A stretch of 64,000 nucleotides of DNA from contig NZ_JBGCCT010000008.1 in the NCBI RefSeq assembly GCF_041260665.1, positions 1-64,000 of the forward strand. Reading direction: 5' to 3'. The translations under genes and the position numbers were made by a program. The notes under the pieces are model-generated. The model made no database searches and was not told where the DNA came from. It worked only from the letters and a program-made list of their open reading frames with translations. Positions within the stretch are counted from its first letter, which is position 1, and every line of letters begins with the position of its first letter. The DNA comes from Catenulispora sp. GP43. Its GTDB lineage: Bacteria > Actinomycetota > Actinomycetes > Streptomycetales > Catenulisporaceae. Shown here piece after piece: positions 24,044-33,046 of this stretch.

Positions 24044-25251
24044 TGTATGTGCGCAGCATCCGCACTCTGGCCTTGGTGGCAGCGGCGGTTCTGGCCTTGT
24101 CGGCGATGTTCGTCTTCGGATCGAAACCGGCCGAGGGCGCCGGTACCGGCTGCACGGTCGCCTACCAGGTGAACCAGTGGAGCGCCGGCTTTACCGCCGA
24201 CGTGACGGTGACCAACAACGGCCCGGCGCTGAGTGCGTGGACCGCGACCTGGTCCTGGAGCGGGAACCAGCAGGTGACTTCCGCCTGGAACGCGCAGGTC
24301 AGCCAGAGCGGACAGCAGGTCAGCGCGGCCAGCGAGCCCTACAACGGATCGGTCGCGGCTGGGGCCACGGTCGGATTCGGCTTCCAGGCCACGTATTCCG
24401 GGGCGAACGGAGCGCCTGCTGACTTCGCGTTCAATGGTGTGCCGTGCAGCGGCATCGGAACGCCGAGCTCGCCTTCCAGCTCACCGCCGACCTCGCCGAC
24501 CTTGCCGTCCACGTCGCCGCCGACCTCGCCATCCAGCCAGCCGAGCAGCGGCCCCTGTCCGGCGAGCGCGGTGTTCTGCGACGGCTTCGAGAATCAGACC
24601 TCTAATGTGCCCTCCGGCCGATGGTCCGTCGTCACCCCGAGTTGCTCCTGGACCGGCACCGCCGCGATCACCACCGCGCAGGCGCACTCCGGCCTGAAGT
24701 CCCTGGAGATCGACGGTCACGGGACGTACTGCGACCACGTCTTCGCCGCCGACTCCACCGACATGCCGGCCGCCGCGCCGACCTGGTACGTCCGCTTCTG
24801 GATGAAGCACACCGCGCCGCTGCCTACCAACCACACCACATTCCTGGCCATGAACGACTCCGCGCATGGCAACACCGACCTGCGCCTGGGCGCGCAGAAC
24901 GGCGCCCTGATGTGGAACCGCCAGTCCGACGACGCCACGCTGCCGGACCAGAGCCCGGCCGGCGTGGCACAGAGCGTCGTGTTCCCGACCGGTACGTGGG
25001 AGTGCCTGGAGTTCTCCGTGGACGGCACCAGCGGTCAGATCCACACCTGGTACGACGGAAGCCCCGTCGCGGGCCTGACCGAGGACGGCGTGTCCACGCC
25101 GGACGTCGACGACCAGTGGCTGTCCGGCAGCGGGGCCTCATGGCGTCCGCAGCTCACCGATCTGAAGCTCGGCTGGGAGGACTACAGCGCCGGCGACGAC
25201 ACCTTGTGGTTCGACGACGTGGTGCTGAGCACGAGCCGGATCGGCTGTTGA
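24043..25251 (+). CDS. Secreted CBM2 protein with Cip1-like domain
   Basis: A 402-aa protein; the ATG shares one base with the upstream stop. Signal peptide (~1-33), N-terminal CBM2 (~36-135: YQVNQWSAGFTADVTVTNNG, TSAWNAQVSQSG), Ser/Pro/Thr linker (~140-167), then a jelly-roll domain (~170-402: FCDGFENQTSNVPSGRWSVV, WYVRFWMKHTAPLPTNHTTF, WDLKLGWEDYSAG-like end, four or more Cys). This second domain looks like bacterial homologues of the fungal cellulose-induced protein Cip1, whose fold is polysaccharide-lyase-like. It may act on glucuronoyl or other cell-wall polymers. The Cip1 assignment is by pattern memory and needs a profile search. Confidence 0.65.
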   Translation: MYVRSIRTLALVAAAVLALSAMFVFGSKPAEGAGTGCTVAYQVNQWSAGFTADVTVTNNGPALSAWTATWSWSGNQQVTSAWNAQVSQSGQQVSAASEPYNGSVAAGATVGFGFQATYSGANGAPADFAFNGVPCSGIGTPSSPSSSPPTSPTLPSTSPPTSPSSQPSSGPCPASAVFCDGFENQTSNVPSGRWSVVTPSCSWTGTAAITTAQAHSGLKSLEIDGHGTYCDHVFAADSTDMPAAAPTWYVRFWMKHTAPLPTNHTTFLAMNDSAHGNTDLRLGAQNGALMWNRQSDDATLPDQSPAGVAQSVVFPTGTWECLEFSVDGTSGQIHTWYDGSPVAGLTEDGVSTPDVDDQWLSGSGASWRPQLTDLKLGWEDYSAGDDTLWFDDVVLSTSRIGC

Positions 25252-25306
25252 GGTTTGCAATCCCCTGATAACCGTTTCAGCAGTTCCATCGAAGGGAGTC
25301 ACTGGT

Positions 25307-27433
25307 TTGAGAGTGGGGAGATTTGTGAGCGGGGGCGGATTCTCGAGCGGGAGCAGATTCGGCACGCTCGCCGCGGCCGGGCTGCTCGCCGTCACCGGCG
25401 TCGTGGCCGCCGTCCCGGGCGGCAGTGCCGCGGCGTCCACCGCCACGGCCGCCACTGCCGCCGCGCAGGTCGATGTCACCGTCAACACCATGGAAGGCCT
25501 GGGCACCATCCCGGCCACCGGCTACGGCCTCAACAGCGCGGTCTGGGACAGCCAGATGAACACCCCGGCGGTCCAGGGCCTGCTCGGGCAGGCCGGGATC
25601 GGGATGCTGCGCTACCCCGGCGGCTCCTACGGCGACATCTACGACTGGCAGACCAACACCGCTCCCGGTGGCTACGTGGCCCCCGGCACCGACTTCGACT
25701 CCTTCATGGGCACGGTGAAGAAGATCGGCGCCCAGCCCATCCTGATCGCCAACTACGGCACCGGCACGCCCCAGGAGGCCGCCGACTGGGTCCAGTACGC
25801 CAACGTCACCAAGGGCTATGGCGACAAGTACTGGGAGGTCGGCAACGAGAACTACGGCAACGGCTACTACGGCAACGGCTGGGAGGCCGACGACCACAGC
25901 AGCAAGAGCCCGGCCACCTACGCCCAGAACGTCATCCAGTACAGCAAGGCGATGAAGGCGGTCGACCCCACGATCAAGGTGGGCGCCGTGCTCACCCTGC
26001 CCGGCAACTGGCCCGACGGCGTGGTGGCCGCCGGGGATTCGGCCGACTGGAACCGCCAGGTGCTCTCGATCGCCGGCTCGGCGGTCGACTTCGTCATCGT
26101 GCACTGGTATCCGAACGGCGGCGGCGCCGCCACCGCGCTCGGCGAACCGGTGCAGCTGCCGGGGGAGCTGGCGCAGCTGCGGAGCGAGATCAGCGAGTAC
26201 GGCGGGGCCGGCGCCTCCCGCCTCGGTATAGCGCTCACTGAGGTGAACGCCGGTGTCGACGAGGACACGCAGCCGGATGCGCTGTTCGGGGCCGACACCT
26301 ACCTCACGGCGCTGGAACAAGGCGTGTTCACCGTCGACTGGTGGGACACCCACAACGGACCGACCCAGATCAGCACCGCGCCCGACGGGGCCACGGACTA
26401 CGACGACTGGGGCGTGCTGTCCAGCGGCGCCTGCGTGGGCTCGGTCTGCGAGCCGGCGATGAACACGCCGTTCCCGAGCTACTTCGCCATCAGCATGCTG
26501 AGCAAGCTCGGGCGCCCCGGCGACCAGATGGTCCGGGCCGGCACCGATCTGCAGCTCGTCGCCGCGCACGCGGTCAAGCAGGCCGACGGGAACCTGGCCG
26601 TGATGCTGGTGAACAAGGATCCGGCCAACAGCTACACCGTGAACCTGCACTACGCCGGGTACACGCCGAGCACCGCGACGCCGACCGTCTACACCTACGG
26701 CGACGAGGGCACCGCGATCACGGCCGCGACGGCCGGGACCAGCGCCGTCCAGACGCTGCCGCCGTACTCGATCGAGACCGTCGTGCTGACCCCGTCCGGC
26801 AACCCCGTCAGCATCCTGACAGCGCCGGGCTCGTCGGCGGTCTCGCAGGTCACCGGGACGCAGGCGACGGTCAGCTGGACCCCGTCCACCGGCGGCACGG
26901 CCACCCGCTACGAGGTCTACCGGCAGTTCGGCACGACCAGCGAACTGCTCGCCGAGTCGACCTCCACCTCGGCGACGATCGCCAATCTGGTTCCGGGCAC
27001 CGGCTACACCCTCAACGTGCTGGCCACCGACCAGAACGGCGATCTGTCCCCGCCCTCGGACCCGCTCACGTTCACCACCGGAACGCCGGCGGCCGGTACC
27101 TGCGCGGTGGACTACCAGGTGACGACGGGCTGGGGGAACGGCTACGTCGCCTCGCTCACGGTCACCGACACCGGACCGGCCCCGATCGACGGCTGGTCGC
27201 TCACCTTCACCTTCCCCAGCGCCGGTGAGTCCCTGTCCTCCGGCTGGAACGCGAACTGGTCCGGTACCGGCCAGAACGTCGAAGCCACCAGCCTGAGCTG
27301 GAACGCGAACCTGGCGGCGGACGGCGGCAACTCAGCCAGCATCGGGTTCGTCGGGAACAACACCGGGGCGTATCCGTCCCCGGCGGCGATCAGCCTGAAC
27401 GGCACGATCTGCACGACCACCTACAGTTCCTGA
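25307..27433 (+). CDS. Secreted clan GH-A glycoside hydrolase with FN3 and CBM2
   Basis: A 708-aa protein, TTG start with AAGGGAG nine bases before (GTG 25313 possible). Signal peptide (~20-48). The TIM-barrel catalytic domain (~55-490) has the acid/base in YWEVGNENYGNGYYG (Glu181) and a candidate nucleophile in IALTEVNAG (Glu312). This resembles GH51/GH39-type arabinofuranosidase or endo-glycanase barrels. An FN3 domain (~500-592) and a C-terminal CBM2 (~595-706) follow. The family could not be fixed; cellulose or arabinoxylan are likely substrates by context. It is 55 bp downstream of the Cip1-like gene and probably co-regulated. Confidence 0.8.
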   Translation: MRVGRFVSGGGFSSGSRFGTLAAAGLLAVTGVVAAVPGGSAAASTATAATAAAQVDVTVNTMEGLGTIPATGYGLNSAVWDSQMNTPAVQGLLGQAGIGMLRYPGGSYGDIYDWQTNTAPGGYVAPGTDFDSFMGTVKKIGAQPILIANYGTGTPQEAADWVQYANVTKGYGDKYWEVGNENYGNGYYGNGWEADDHSSKSPATYAQNVIQYSKAMKAVDPTIKVGAVLTLPGNWPDGVVAAGDSADWNRQVLSIAGSAVDFVIVHWYPNGGGAATALGEPVQLPGELAQLRSEISEYGGAGASRLGIALTEVNAGVDEDTQPDALFGADTYLTALEQGVFTVDWWDTHNGPTQISTAPDGATDYDDWGVLSSGACVGSVCEPAMNTPFPSYFAISMLSKLGRPGDQMVRAGTDLQLVAAHAVKQADGNLAVMLVNKDPANSYTVNLHYAGYTPSTATPTVYTYGDEGTAITAATAGTSAVQTLPPYSIETVVLTPSGNPVSILTAPGSSAVSQVTGTQATVSWTPSTGGTATRYEVYRQFGTTSELLAESTSTSATIANLVPGTGYTLNVLATDQNGDLSPPSDPLTFTTGTPAAGTCAVDYQVTTGWGNGYVASLTVTDTGPAPIDGWSLTFTFPSAGESLSSGWNANWSGTGQNVEATSLSWNANLAADGGNSASIGFVGNNTGAYPSPAAISLNGTICTTTYSS

Positions 27434-27524
27434 TCGCAGGCTCCTGCGCCCCGGCTCCGGCTCCGGCTCCGATGCCGGGCCGGGGCGCTTGCGGCTATAG
27501 CTCGGCAGGCGATATATATCGTCC

Positions 27525-28526
27525 ATGAGTTCATCGAGTGACCCGGCGGGGGATCGCACGAGCGAGGTTCTGCAACGGCGGTATGACAGGCTTCTGACGG
27601 TTCTGCCGAAGGCATACCGCGCCGAGCGCGGGGAGGAACTGCTCGCCGTGCTCATGGACAAGAGCGGGCCGCGGCAGCAGTGGCCGACGATCGGCGAGGT
27701 GTTCAGCCTGGCCGGGTTGGGGATCCGCGTCCGGTTCGGGGCGGAGCACCGGCCGGCGTCGGCCGCCGGCCGTGCCGAGGTCGTCCGCATCGTGGCCTTG
27801 CTCAGTGTTCTGCTGATGGCGGTGCAGGGGATCGTCGAGGCGGCCCTCATGGCCCGGTTCATCCTGTACGAATCGGGCAGTGTGCCGCCGGTGTTCAGGA
27901 TGGGCACGGCGCGGGAATGCAGCGCCTTGGCCCAGGCCGGCTGGCCGGTCGCCTTTGTGGCGCTGATCGCGGGGTGGCGGCGCACGGGCATCGCGCTGGT
28001 CGCGGCGTTGGCGGCCGGCGCCATACTCACCAGGGATTCGTCCGCTATGGGGATGTCGCCGTACGCACGCCTGTATGGCGCGATTCCCTATGTGGTGACC
28101 GCCGGCGCGGTCGTGCTGTCCTTCCGGCGCGGCGCCGCCCCGGTCCGCGACCCCCGGCGTTGGCTCGCGGCCCTGATCCCCACGGCCGCCTTCGGCGTCG
28201 CGAGCCTCGCCGACGTGCTGCCGCCGATCGTGCACCGAGCCGCCCCGGTGACCGGCAGCGAAGTCACGTACGCGATCCTGCTCGCCTCGGCGCTGGCGGT
28301 CTGCGTCCAGGCTTGGAGCTCGCCGGTGTGGCCGGTCGCCGCGGCGACCGGCGTCCTGGGCTGTCTCGCCCCGGAGCTGGTGGAGGAGATGACCGACCCC
28401 TTCTTCAGCATCGGCTCGTTCGCCGCGGTCGCGGCCGCGATGAGCGTCGGTTTCCTCGTGCTGGCCGTGCTGTCCGCCGGCAAGCAGCGCATGGCGCTCC
28501 GGGACCTGCCTTCCCAGCGGGGGTGA
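27525..28526 (+). CDS. Multi-pass membrane protein of unknown function
   Basis: A 333-aa protein. The cytoplasmic N-terminus is of a type seen before actinobacterial permease-like proteins (RYDRLLTVLPKAYRAERGEE, LLAVLMD, about residues 19-45). About eight hydrophobic helices follow between residues 85 and 320 (VVRIVALLSVLLMAVQGIVE, AGWPVAFVALIAGW, IGSFAAVAAAMSVGFLVLAV). No catalytic motif was seen. The upstream sequence has a small palindrome (CGATATATATCG, near 27510) just before the ATG. A perfect 10-bp hairpin overlaps its stop codon. Confidence 0.75.
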   Translation: MSSSSDPAGDRTSEVLQRRYDRLLTVLPKAYRAERGEELLAVLMDKSGPRQQWPTIGEVFSLAGLGIRVRFGAEHRPASAAGRAEVVRIVALLSVLLMAVQGIVEAALMARFILYESGSVPPVFRMGTARECSALAQAGWPVAFVALIAGWRRTGIALVAALAAGAILTRDSSAMGMSPYARLYGAIPYVVTAGAVVLSFRRGAAPVRDPRRWLAALIPTAAFGVASLADVLPPIVHRAAPVTGSEVTYAILLASALAVCVQAWSSPVWPVAAATGVLGCLAPELVEEMTDPFFSIGSFAAVAAAMSVGFLVLAVLSAGKQRMALRDLPSQRG

Positions 28527-28536
28527 GGCAGGTCCC
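28501..28536. terminator. Hairpin overlapping the stop codon
   Basis: GGGACCTGCC (28501-28510) pairs perfectly with GGCAGGTCCC (28527-28536); the loop contains the TGA of the 27525 gene. It lies between convergent genes (the condensation-domain gene ends at 28554), so it may serve both. Confidence 0.6.
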
Positions 28537-28553
28537 GGGAGTTCGCGATGCTG

Positions 28554-30347
28554 TCAGCGGGCTGATATGCCGGTGCTCAGCCCCGGCTGCGTCGCCGCCG
28601 TCACCGCGACCTCCTCGACCTCCCGCACCAGGTGCTCGATCTGAGCCGGCGACATGCCGCGGGTGTCGGCCTCCACCAGCAGGGTGACGGCGTCCGGACC
28701 GTCGTCGACGTGCAGGAACAGCCGCTCCACCGGATCGTTGCGGCGCTGGGTCCAGATGAAGCGGCTCGCGGCGCGCGCCGCCGCGAAGTCCTCGGCGGTC
28801 GGTGCGGGGGCCGGGGTGTCGGTGTCGGTCGCCGGGGCGACGCGGCGGTCGTTCAGGAACGAGGCGATGTCCAGCTCGGCGCCGCGTTCCCGGCCGATGG
28901 CCTCGGTCATCTCGTTGAGCTGCTCCGGGTCGAAGTAGCTGTGCTTGAGGGCGTTCATCGCCGCCGGGCCGGCGCGGTCGATCACCTCCTCGACGGTGGC
29001 GTCGGCGACGTCGAGCAGGACCAGGCCGGCCTGGGCCGCGTGGCAGACGACGTCGGCCAGCTGGTGCCGGAAGCGGTTGCCGATGACCGGCCGGAACAGC
29101 ACCGGGTGCACGCCGGTGACGTGCGCCAGCGCGATCGCGTACACCGCGAACAGGATCCGGGTCGGGTCGGCGCCGGTGCGCTCGCGCAGCGCCGCCAGCG
29201 CCGGCCGCAGCGCGGGGGAGTAGTACTCGGCGCTCCAGTAGCGCGGCCGGCGCGGGTCGGCCGAGGCCGGGAACGTCGGGGTCGGCATGACCCGCAGGAT
29301 GTCGGCGAAGTGTCGCAGGGTCCTGTCGCTGTGCCGGCGGCCGGCGGGCGAGCGCTGCCAGGCGCTCTGGTCCAGCTGCTGGAGCCCGGAGGGCGCCGCG
29401 GTGGCCCGGGTCGCGACATCGCGGAGCATGATCTCGGCCCCGCCGCCGTCCAGCGCCAGGTGGTGCATGGCGACGATCATCCGCGTCGCCTCGCCGCCCT
29501 GGCGCACCACGCCCATCCGCACCGGCCATTCGTTGCGCAGGTCGTAGGGCTGGTGCTGGTAGTGGGCCGAGACGGCGGCGGCGAGCTCGTCGACGGCCTC
29601 GGGGTCGGCGTCGGCGTCCAGGTCGAAGACGTCCAGGTGCGTCGATCCGGAGCCGAACAGCTCCTGGGTCAGCCGGCCCTGCGGGTCGAAGCGCAGCCGG
29701 GTCCGCATCGAGGGGAAGCGGTGGTGCAGATACGCGAGCTCCTCGGCGATGGCCTCGACCGGCGTGCCGGGATCCACCGGCCGCCAGCCGCCCAGCGGCA
29801 GCCAGTTCCCCTGCCGGGTCATGGACTGCCAGATCTCGTGCTGCCCCCAACTCAGCCCGGCGACGCCCTCTCCGTCGCCGGCGAACTCCACCGGAACGTG
29901 CTCCGTCGGCACCGGCACCGGATCCACGGCCGGCCCGACCCCGGGCAGCCGGGCACCGGCGATCTCGGCGACCTGGTGCTGCCAGATCAGGGTCCGGCGA
30001 TGGTCGAGCTCATCGGCCGGCTGGTCCCGATCGGCCCCGAGCACCAGGACCCGGCGCAGCGTCGCGGCCTCGGCCCCGGTGAGCGCGGCCAGCACGGCCG
30101 CCTCGTGGTCGTCGTCGGGATCGACGCCGGGCCGCAGCGCCAGCAGGACGTCGGTCTGCACGCGGCCGCGCAGCCGCGCGGAGGCGACGAGACAGTCGTG
30201 GAACTGCGGCGCGCCGTCCAGGATGCGCTTCTCGACGGCCGCGGGATCGAGCTGGTGGCCCTCGTCGAGCTCGACGGGGTCGTAGGGGATGAATGCGGGC
30301 TCTGTTTCCGGGGCGTGCCCGCTGGTCGGGTGCGAGCCAAGATGCAT
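28554..30347 (-). CDS. Orphan condensation-domain protein (NRPS-like, stand-alone)
   Basis: A 597-aa protein. The N-terminal ~35-140 resembles the C-terminal lid of acyl/AMP-ligases (VEKRILDGAPQFHDCLVASA, VLAALTGAEAATLRRVLVLG). It is followed by a complete condensation-type domain (~165-590) with the catalytic MHHLALDGG (His295-His296-x3-Asp300-Gly301) and SWGQHEIWQSM, an LSxxQ-like opening. No adenylation core, carrier protein or thioesterase is encoded nearby. It probably joins an activated acyl or aminoacyl group to an amine or hydroxyl acceptor made elsewhere. The C-terminus includes ERLFLHVDDGPDAVTLLVEA. Start ATG 30347. Confidence 0.8.
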   Translation of the reverse strand: MHLGSHPTSGHAPETEPAFIPYDPVELDEGHQLDPAAVEKRILDGAPQFHDCLVASARLRGRVQTDVLLALRPGVDPDDDHEAAVLAALTGAEAATLRRVLVLGADRDQPADELDHRRTLIWQHQVAEIAGARLPGVGPAVDPVPVPTEHVPVEFAGDGEGVAGLSWGQHEIWQSMTRQGNWLPLGGWRPVDPGTPVEAIAEELAYLHHRFPSMRTRLRFDPQGRLTQELFGSGSTHLDVFDLDADADPEAVDELAAAVSAHYQHQPYDLRNEWPVRMGVVRQGGEATRMIVAMHHLALDGGGAEIMLRDVATRATAAPSGLQQLDQSAWQRSPAGRRHSDRTLRHFADILRVMPTPTFPASADPRRPRYWSAEYYSPALRPALAALRERTGADPTRILFAVYAIALAHVTGVHPVLFRPVIGNRFRHQLADVVCHAAQAGLVLLDVADATVEEVIDRAGPAAMNALKHSYFDPEQLNEMTEAIGRERGAELDIASFLNDRRVAPATDTDTPAPAPTAEDFAAARAASRFIWTQRRNDPVERLFLHVDDGPDAVTLLVEADTRGMSPAQIEHLVREVEEVAVTAATQPGLSTGISAR

Positions 30348-30467
30348 AGCGCATCATATCCCGTTCATATCAGCAGTCGTCGATAGCCTCGGGAGACTGT
30401 CTCGCGGAGCGGCGTCGCGGCCGCCTGACCGCTGTTCCTCAACGGTTTCGGCTCGTACGCTGCCGCC

Positions 30468-31142
30468 ATGCCGAACGCGAAGCGTGCGCAATCGATGCTC
30501 TCGACAACCGGTTTGGGAAAGGCTCCCGCACGGGGTCGAGCGACGCGTCCATGGCAACGCGGCGGCAAACCGGTGGGCGTCCGACAGGCCGCGCTCGACC
30601 GGAAGGCGGCCGAGCTCTCGCTGAAGTACTTTCGGCGCGGCTCGGCGCTTCCGCGCCGGACCAGTCACCTCGCTTCCGCGGATGCCAGTCCCCGCCCTTT
30701 CGCGGTGAAAGCGGACGTTATGTATGAGCGTGCTTGTTTGCAGATCCTCTGGGACGGCAATGCTCTGAGCATCTTCGGTGGGCGGGGGTACACCTGGCCT
30801 GTCTCGTCCGGCGGCGTCGAGTCCGACTTCCTTCCGCCCGCGATGGGCAGCCCCAAGAGTGTCACCTCCGCGCCCTTGGCCAACGCCCCTGTCGTCGTCG
30901 GCCTCGCTCTCCTGAAGTCGGCGTCGCGGCCGATCGACCTGCTTCTGTTCCTCGACAGCCGCTCGCGCCGGCTGGGAGCCGTGCACGTCCGCGGCTTCAG
31001 CGAGGCGGCGATTTCCGACGTGGCCCGCAAGGCTGGTGTCGAACTCAGCGTCTACGAGCTGCCCGCCCGCTTCGGCCGTTCCGGCCGCTCCCGCCAGGCG
31101 GCGGTCACGGCCATGTTCCCCCGGTCTGTTCTGTACCGGTAG
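30468..31142 (+). CDS. Hypothetical protein
   Basis: A 224-aa protein with no family I recognise. The first ~75 residues are basic and Arg/Lys/Gly-rich, without a signal peptide. The rest looks like a compact alpha/beta domain with hydrophobic strands (VVVGLALLKSASRPIDLLLF, RLGAVHVRGFSEAAISDVAR) and a basic C-terminal tail. It is divergent from the condensation-domain gene (120-bp gap). Codon use and third-position GC look like a real gene but are weaker than in the neighbours. A hairpin follows the stop. Confidence 0.55.
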   Translation: MPNAKRAQSMLSTTGLGKAPARGRATRPWQRGGKPVGVRQAALDRKAAELSLKYFRRGSALPRRTSHLASADASPRPFAVKADVMYERACLQILWDGNALSIFGGRGYTWPVSSGGVESDFLPPAMGSPKSVTSAPLANAPVVVGLALLKSASRPIDLLLFLDSRSRRLGAVHVRGFSEAAISDVARKAGVELSVYELPARFGRSGRSRQAAVTAMFPRSVLYR

Positions 31143-31160
31143 TCACCGAGCGGCGGTCGG

Positions 31161-31179
31161 CTCCACCCCCGGGGTGGAG
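31161..31179. terminator. Hairpin after the hypothetical gene
   Basis: CTCCACCCC (31161-31169), one base, GGGGTGGAG (31171-31179). It is flanked by a weaker outer GC pairing. It lies 19 bp past the 30468 gene stop. A 1-nt loop is not physical, so the real stem would open by two or three pairs. Confidence 0.45.
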
Positions 31180-31325
31180 GCGCGCCGCCCACCTGCGTCC
31201 CTGGGCCCCTCGGGTGGAGATCCCGTTTTCCACCCGCGCGCCGATGCCCGCACGGGTTCCCGATCGCCAAGCTGGGACGGCTGGGATCACTCGGGCCCCG
31301 GCGACGGGATGAAGGGGATTGCTTC

Positions 31326-33023
31326 GTGTTCCACAAGACCATCAGGGGCAGGGCGTGGCCGATGGCGGCCGCGCTGAGCCTGCTGCTGGGCGGCGTGCTC
31401 TGTGCGGCCGGCCCGGCGGCGGCTGTGGGTGATGTTGCTACTGCTACTGCTACTACTGCTGCTGCGCGCGGCGTACTGAGTAGCCGTGATTGCGACGCCG
31501 GCACCACGCTCGGCCGCGTGCAGGGCCTGGCACAGGGCACCACCTGCGCCTACCTCGGTGTCCCGTACGCCGCACCGCCCACCGGCGCGCGCCGCTTCCT
31601 GCCGCCGGCGCCGCCCGCGCGCTGGCACGGCACCCTCCAGGCGACCGCCGCCAAGCCTGGCTGCCCGCAGGACCTCAGCGGCGGGGGCGGCGGCAGCGAG
31701 GACTGCCTCTACACCCAGATCTGGCAGCCGCGCTCCGGCGGCGCGAACAAGCCGGTGCTGGTGTTCCTGCACGGCGGTGCGGACGAGTTCGGCGCGGCGA
31801 GCGAGCCGGTGTTCGACGGTTCGGCGCTGGCGGCGCGCGGCGACGCGGTCGTGGTCAGCGTCGACTACCGGCTCGGGATGCTCGGCTGGACCGAGCTCGG
31901 CGGCCTGGACCGGCGGTACGCGGGCTCGGGCAACAACGGCTTGCGCGATGAGATCGCGGCCCTGACCTTCGTCCAGCGCCAGATCCGCGCTTTCGGCGGC
32001 GATCCGCGTGAGGTCACCGTGTTCGGCCAGTCCGCCGGCGCGGTCTCGATCTCCGCGCTGCTGGCCGGAGACCACCCCGAACGCTTGTTCCGGCGTGCCA
32101 TCGTGGAGAGCGGTCCCGGCTACCTGGTCCACACTCGGCAGTACGCCGACGATGCCGCGGCGCATCTGTTGAGCGTCGGGAACATCACCAGCGTGGCCCA
32201 ACTGGACGCGATGAGCACCCAGCAGCTGATGGAGTTGCAGAACAAGGCCCAGCAGGGAGTGTCAGGCCTCGCCGACGCCCTGTTCTTCGGCCCCGCGATC
32301 GACGGCACCCTGATCCCGGGCCCGGTGGCGGACCGCATCGCGGCGGGCAGCGCCCGGAACGTCGACCTGATGGTCGGCACTACCGAGAACGAGACCGACT
32401 ACTGGGCCCTGTTCGCACCCCAGGTGCTGGACTTGCCCCTGTCGGCGTACCGAAGCTTCCCGACGGTCCTGGCCCCCCAGAAGCAGGCGATGTTCGACCA
32501 GTACGCCGCCGACCGCCCCGGCCTGCCACCCGGCCGCGTGGTGAACGCCATGCTCACCGACCAGATCTTCCGCGTCCCCACCCTGCGCATGGCCCAGGCC
32601 CAATCTTGCTGGCGGCCCACCTACGTCTACCAGTTCGACTGGCACGTCCCCTATGTCAGCGGCCTGCCGGAAGCCCAGAACCTCGGCGCGATGCACACCG
32701 AGGAGATCCCCTTCGTCCTGGGCAACCTGGACCTCGCCGGCTACCCGCGCGGCGCCGCCACCCTGGCCGCCGAGCGCCCCCAGCTCACCACCCTGTCCCG
32801 GGACATGATGGACGCCTGGTCCGGCTTCGCCCGCGACGGCCGGCCCGGCTGGCCGAGCTACACCCCGGCCACCCGCGCCACGAAGATCTGGGACGTGCCG
32901 GAGCGCGTGCAGGACGGGCCGCAGGAGGCTGAGCGTGCGATGTGGAACGCGTATTCGTTCCCGTCGTGGGACTTGGAGCCGTGGGTCGCGGCGCCGGGGG
33001 AGGAGTTAGGCGTCGCTGGCTGA
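31326..33023 (+). CDS. Secreted type-B carboxylesterase
   Basis: A 565-aa protein, GTG start. The signal peptide spans ~1-37 (MAAALSLLLGGVLCAAGPAA). A short run of GCT/ACT codons at 31437-31465 encodes an Ala/Thr linker. The alpha/beta-hydrolase fold of the carboxylesterase/cholinesterase family has LVFLHGGADEFGAAS (oxyanion HGG), the nucleophile elbow VFGQSAGAVSIS (Ser236; the family consensus is GESAG, here Gln replaces Glu), TENETDYWAL (acidic residue) and AMHTEEIPFVLG (His). It hydrolyses ester bonds outside the cell; the substrate is unknown. Confidence 0.9.
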   Translation: MFHKTIRGRAWPMAAALSLLLGGVLCAAGPAAAVGDVATATATTAAARGVLSSRDCDAGTTLGRVQGLAQGTTCAYLGVPYAAPPTGARRFLPPAPPARWHGTLQATAAKPGCPQDLSGGGGGSEDCLYTQIWQPRSGGANKPVLVFLHGGADEFGAASEPVFDGSALAARGDAVVVSVDYRLGMLGWTELGGLDRRYAGSGNNGLRDEIAALTFVQRQIRAFGGDPREVTVFGQSAGAVSISALLAGDHPERLFRRAIVESGPGYLVHTRQYADDAAAHLLSVGNITSVAQLDAMSTQQLMELQNKAQQGVSGLADALFFGPAIDGTLIPGPVADRIAAGSARNVDLMVGTTENETDYWALFAPQVLDLPLSAYRSFPTVLAPQKQAMFDQYAADRPGLPPGRVVNAMLTDQIFRVPTLRMAQAQSCWRPTYVYQFDWHVPYVSGLPEAQNLGAMHTEEIPFVLGNLDLAGYPRGAATLAAERPQLTTLSRDMMDAWSGFARDGRPGWPSYTPATRATKIWDVPERVQDGPQEAERAMWNAYSFPSWDLEPWVAAPGEELGVAG

Positions 33024-33046
33024 TGCGTGCGCGGTAGGGTGCCGCG

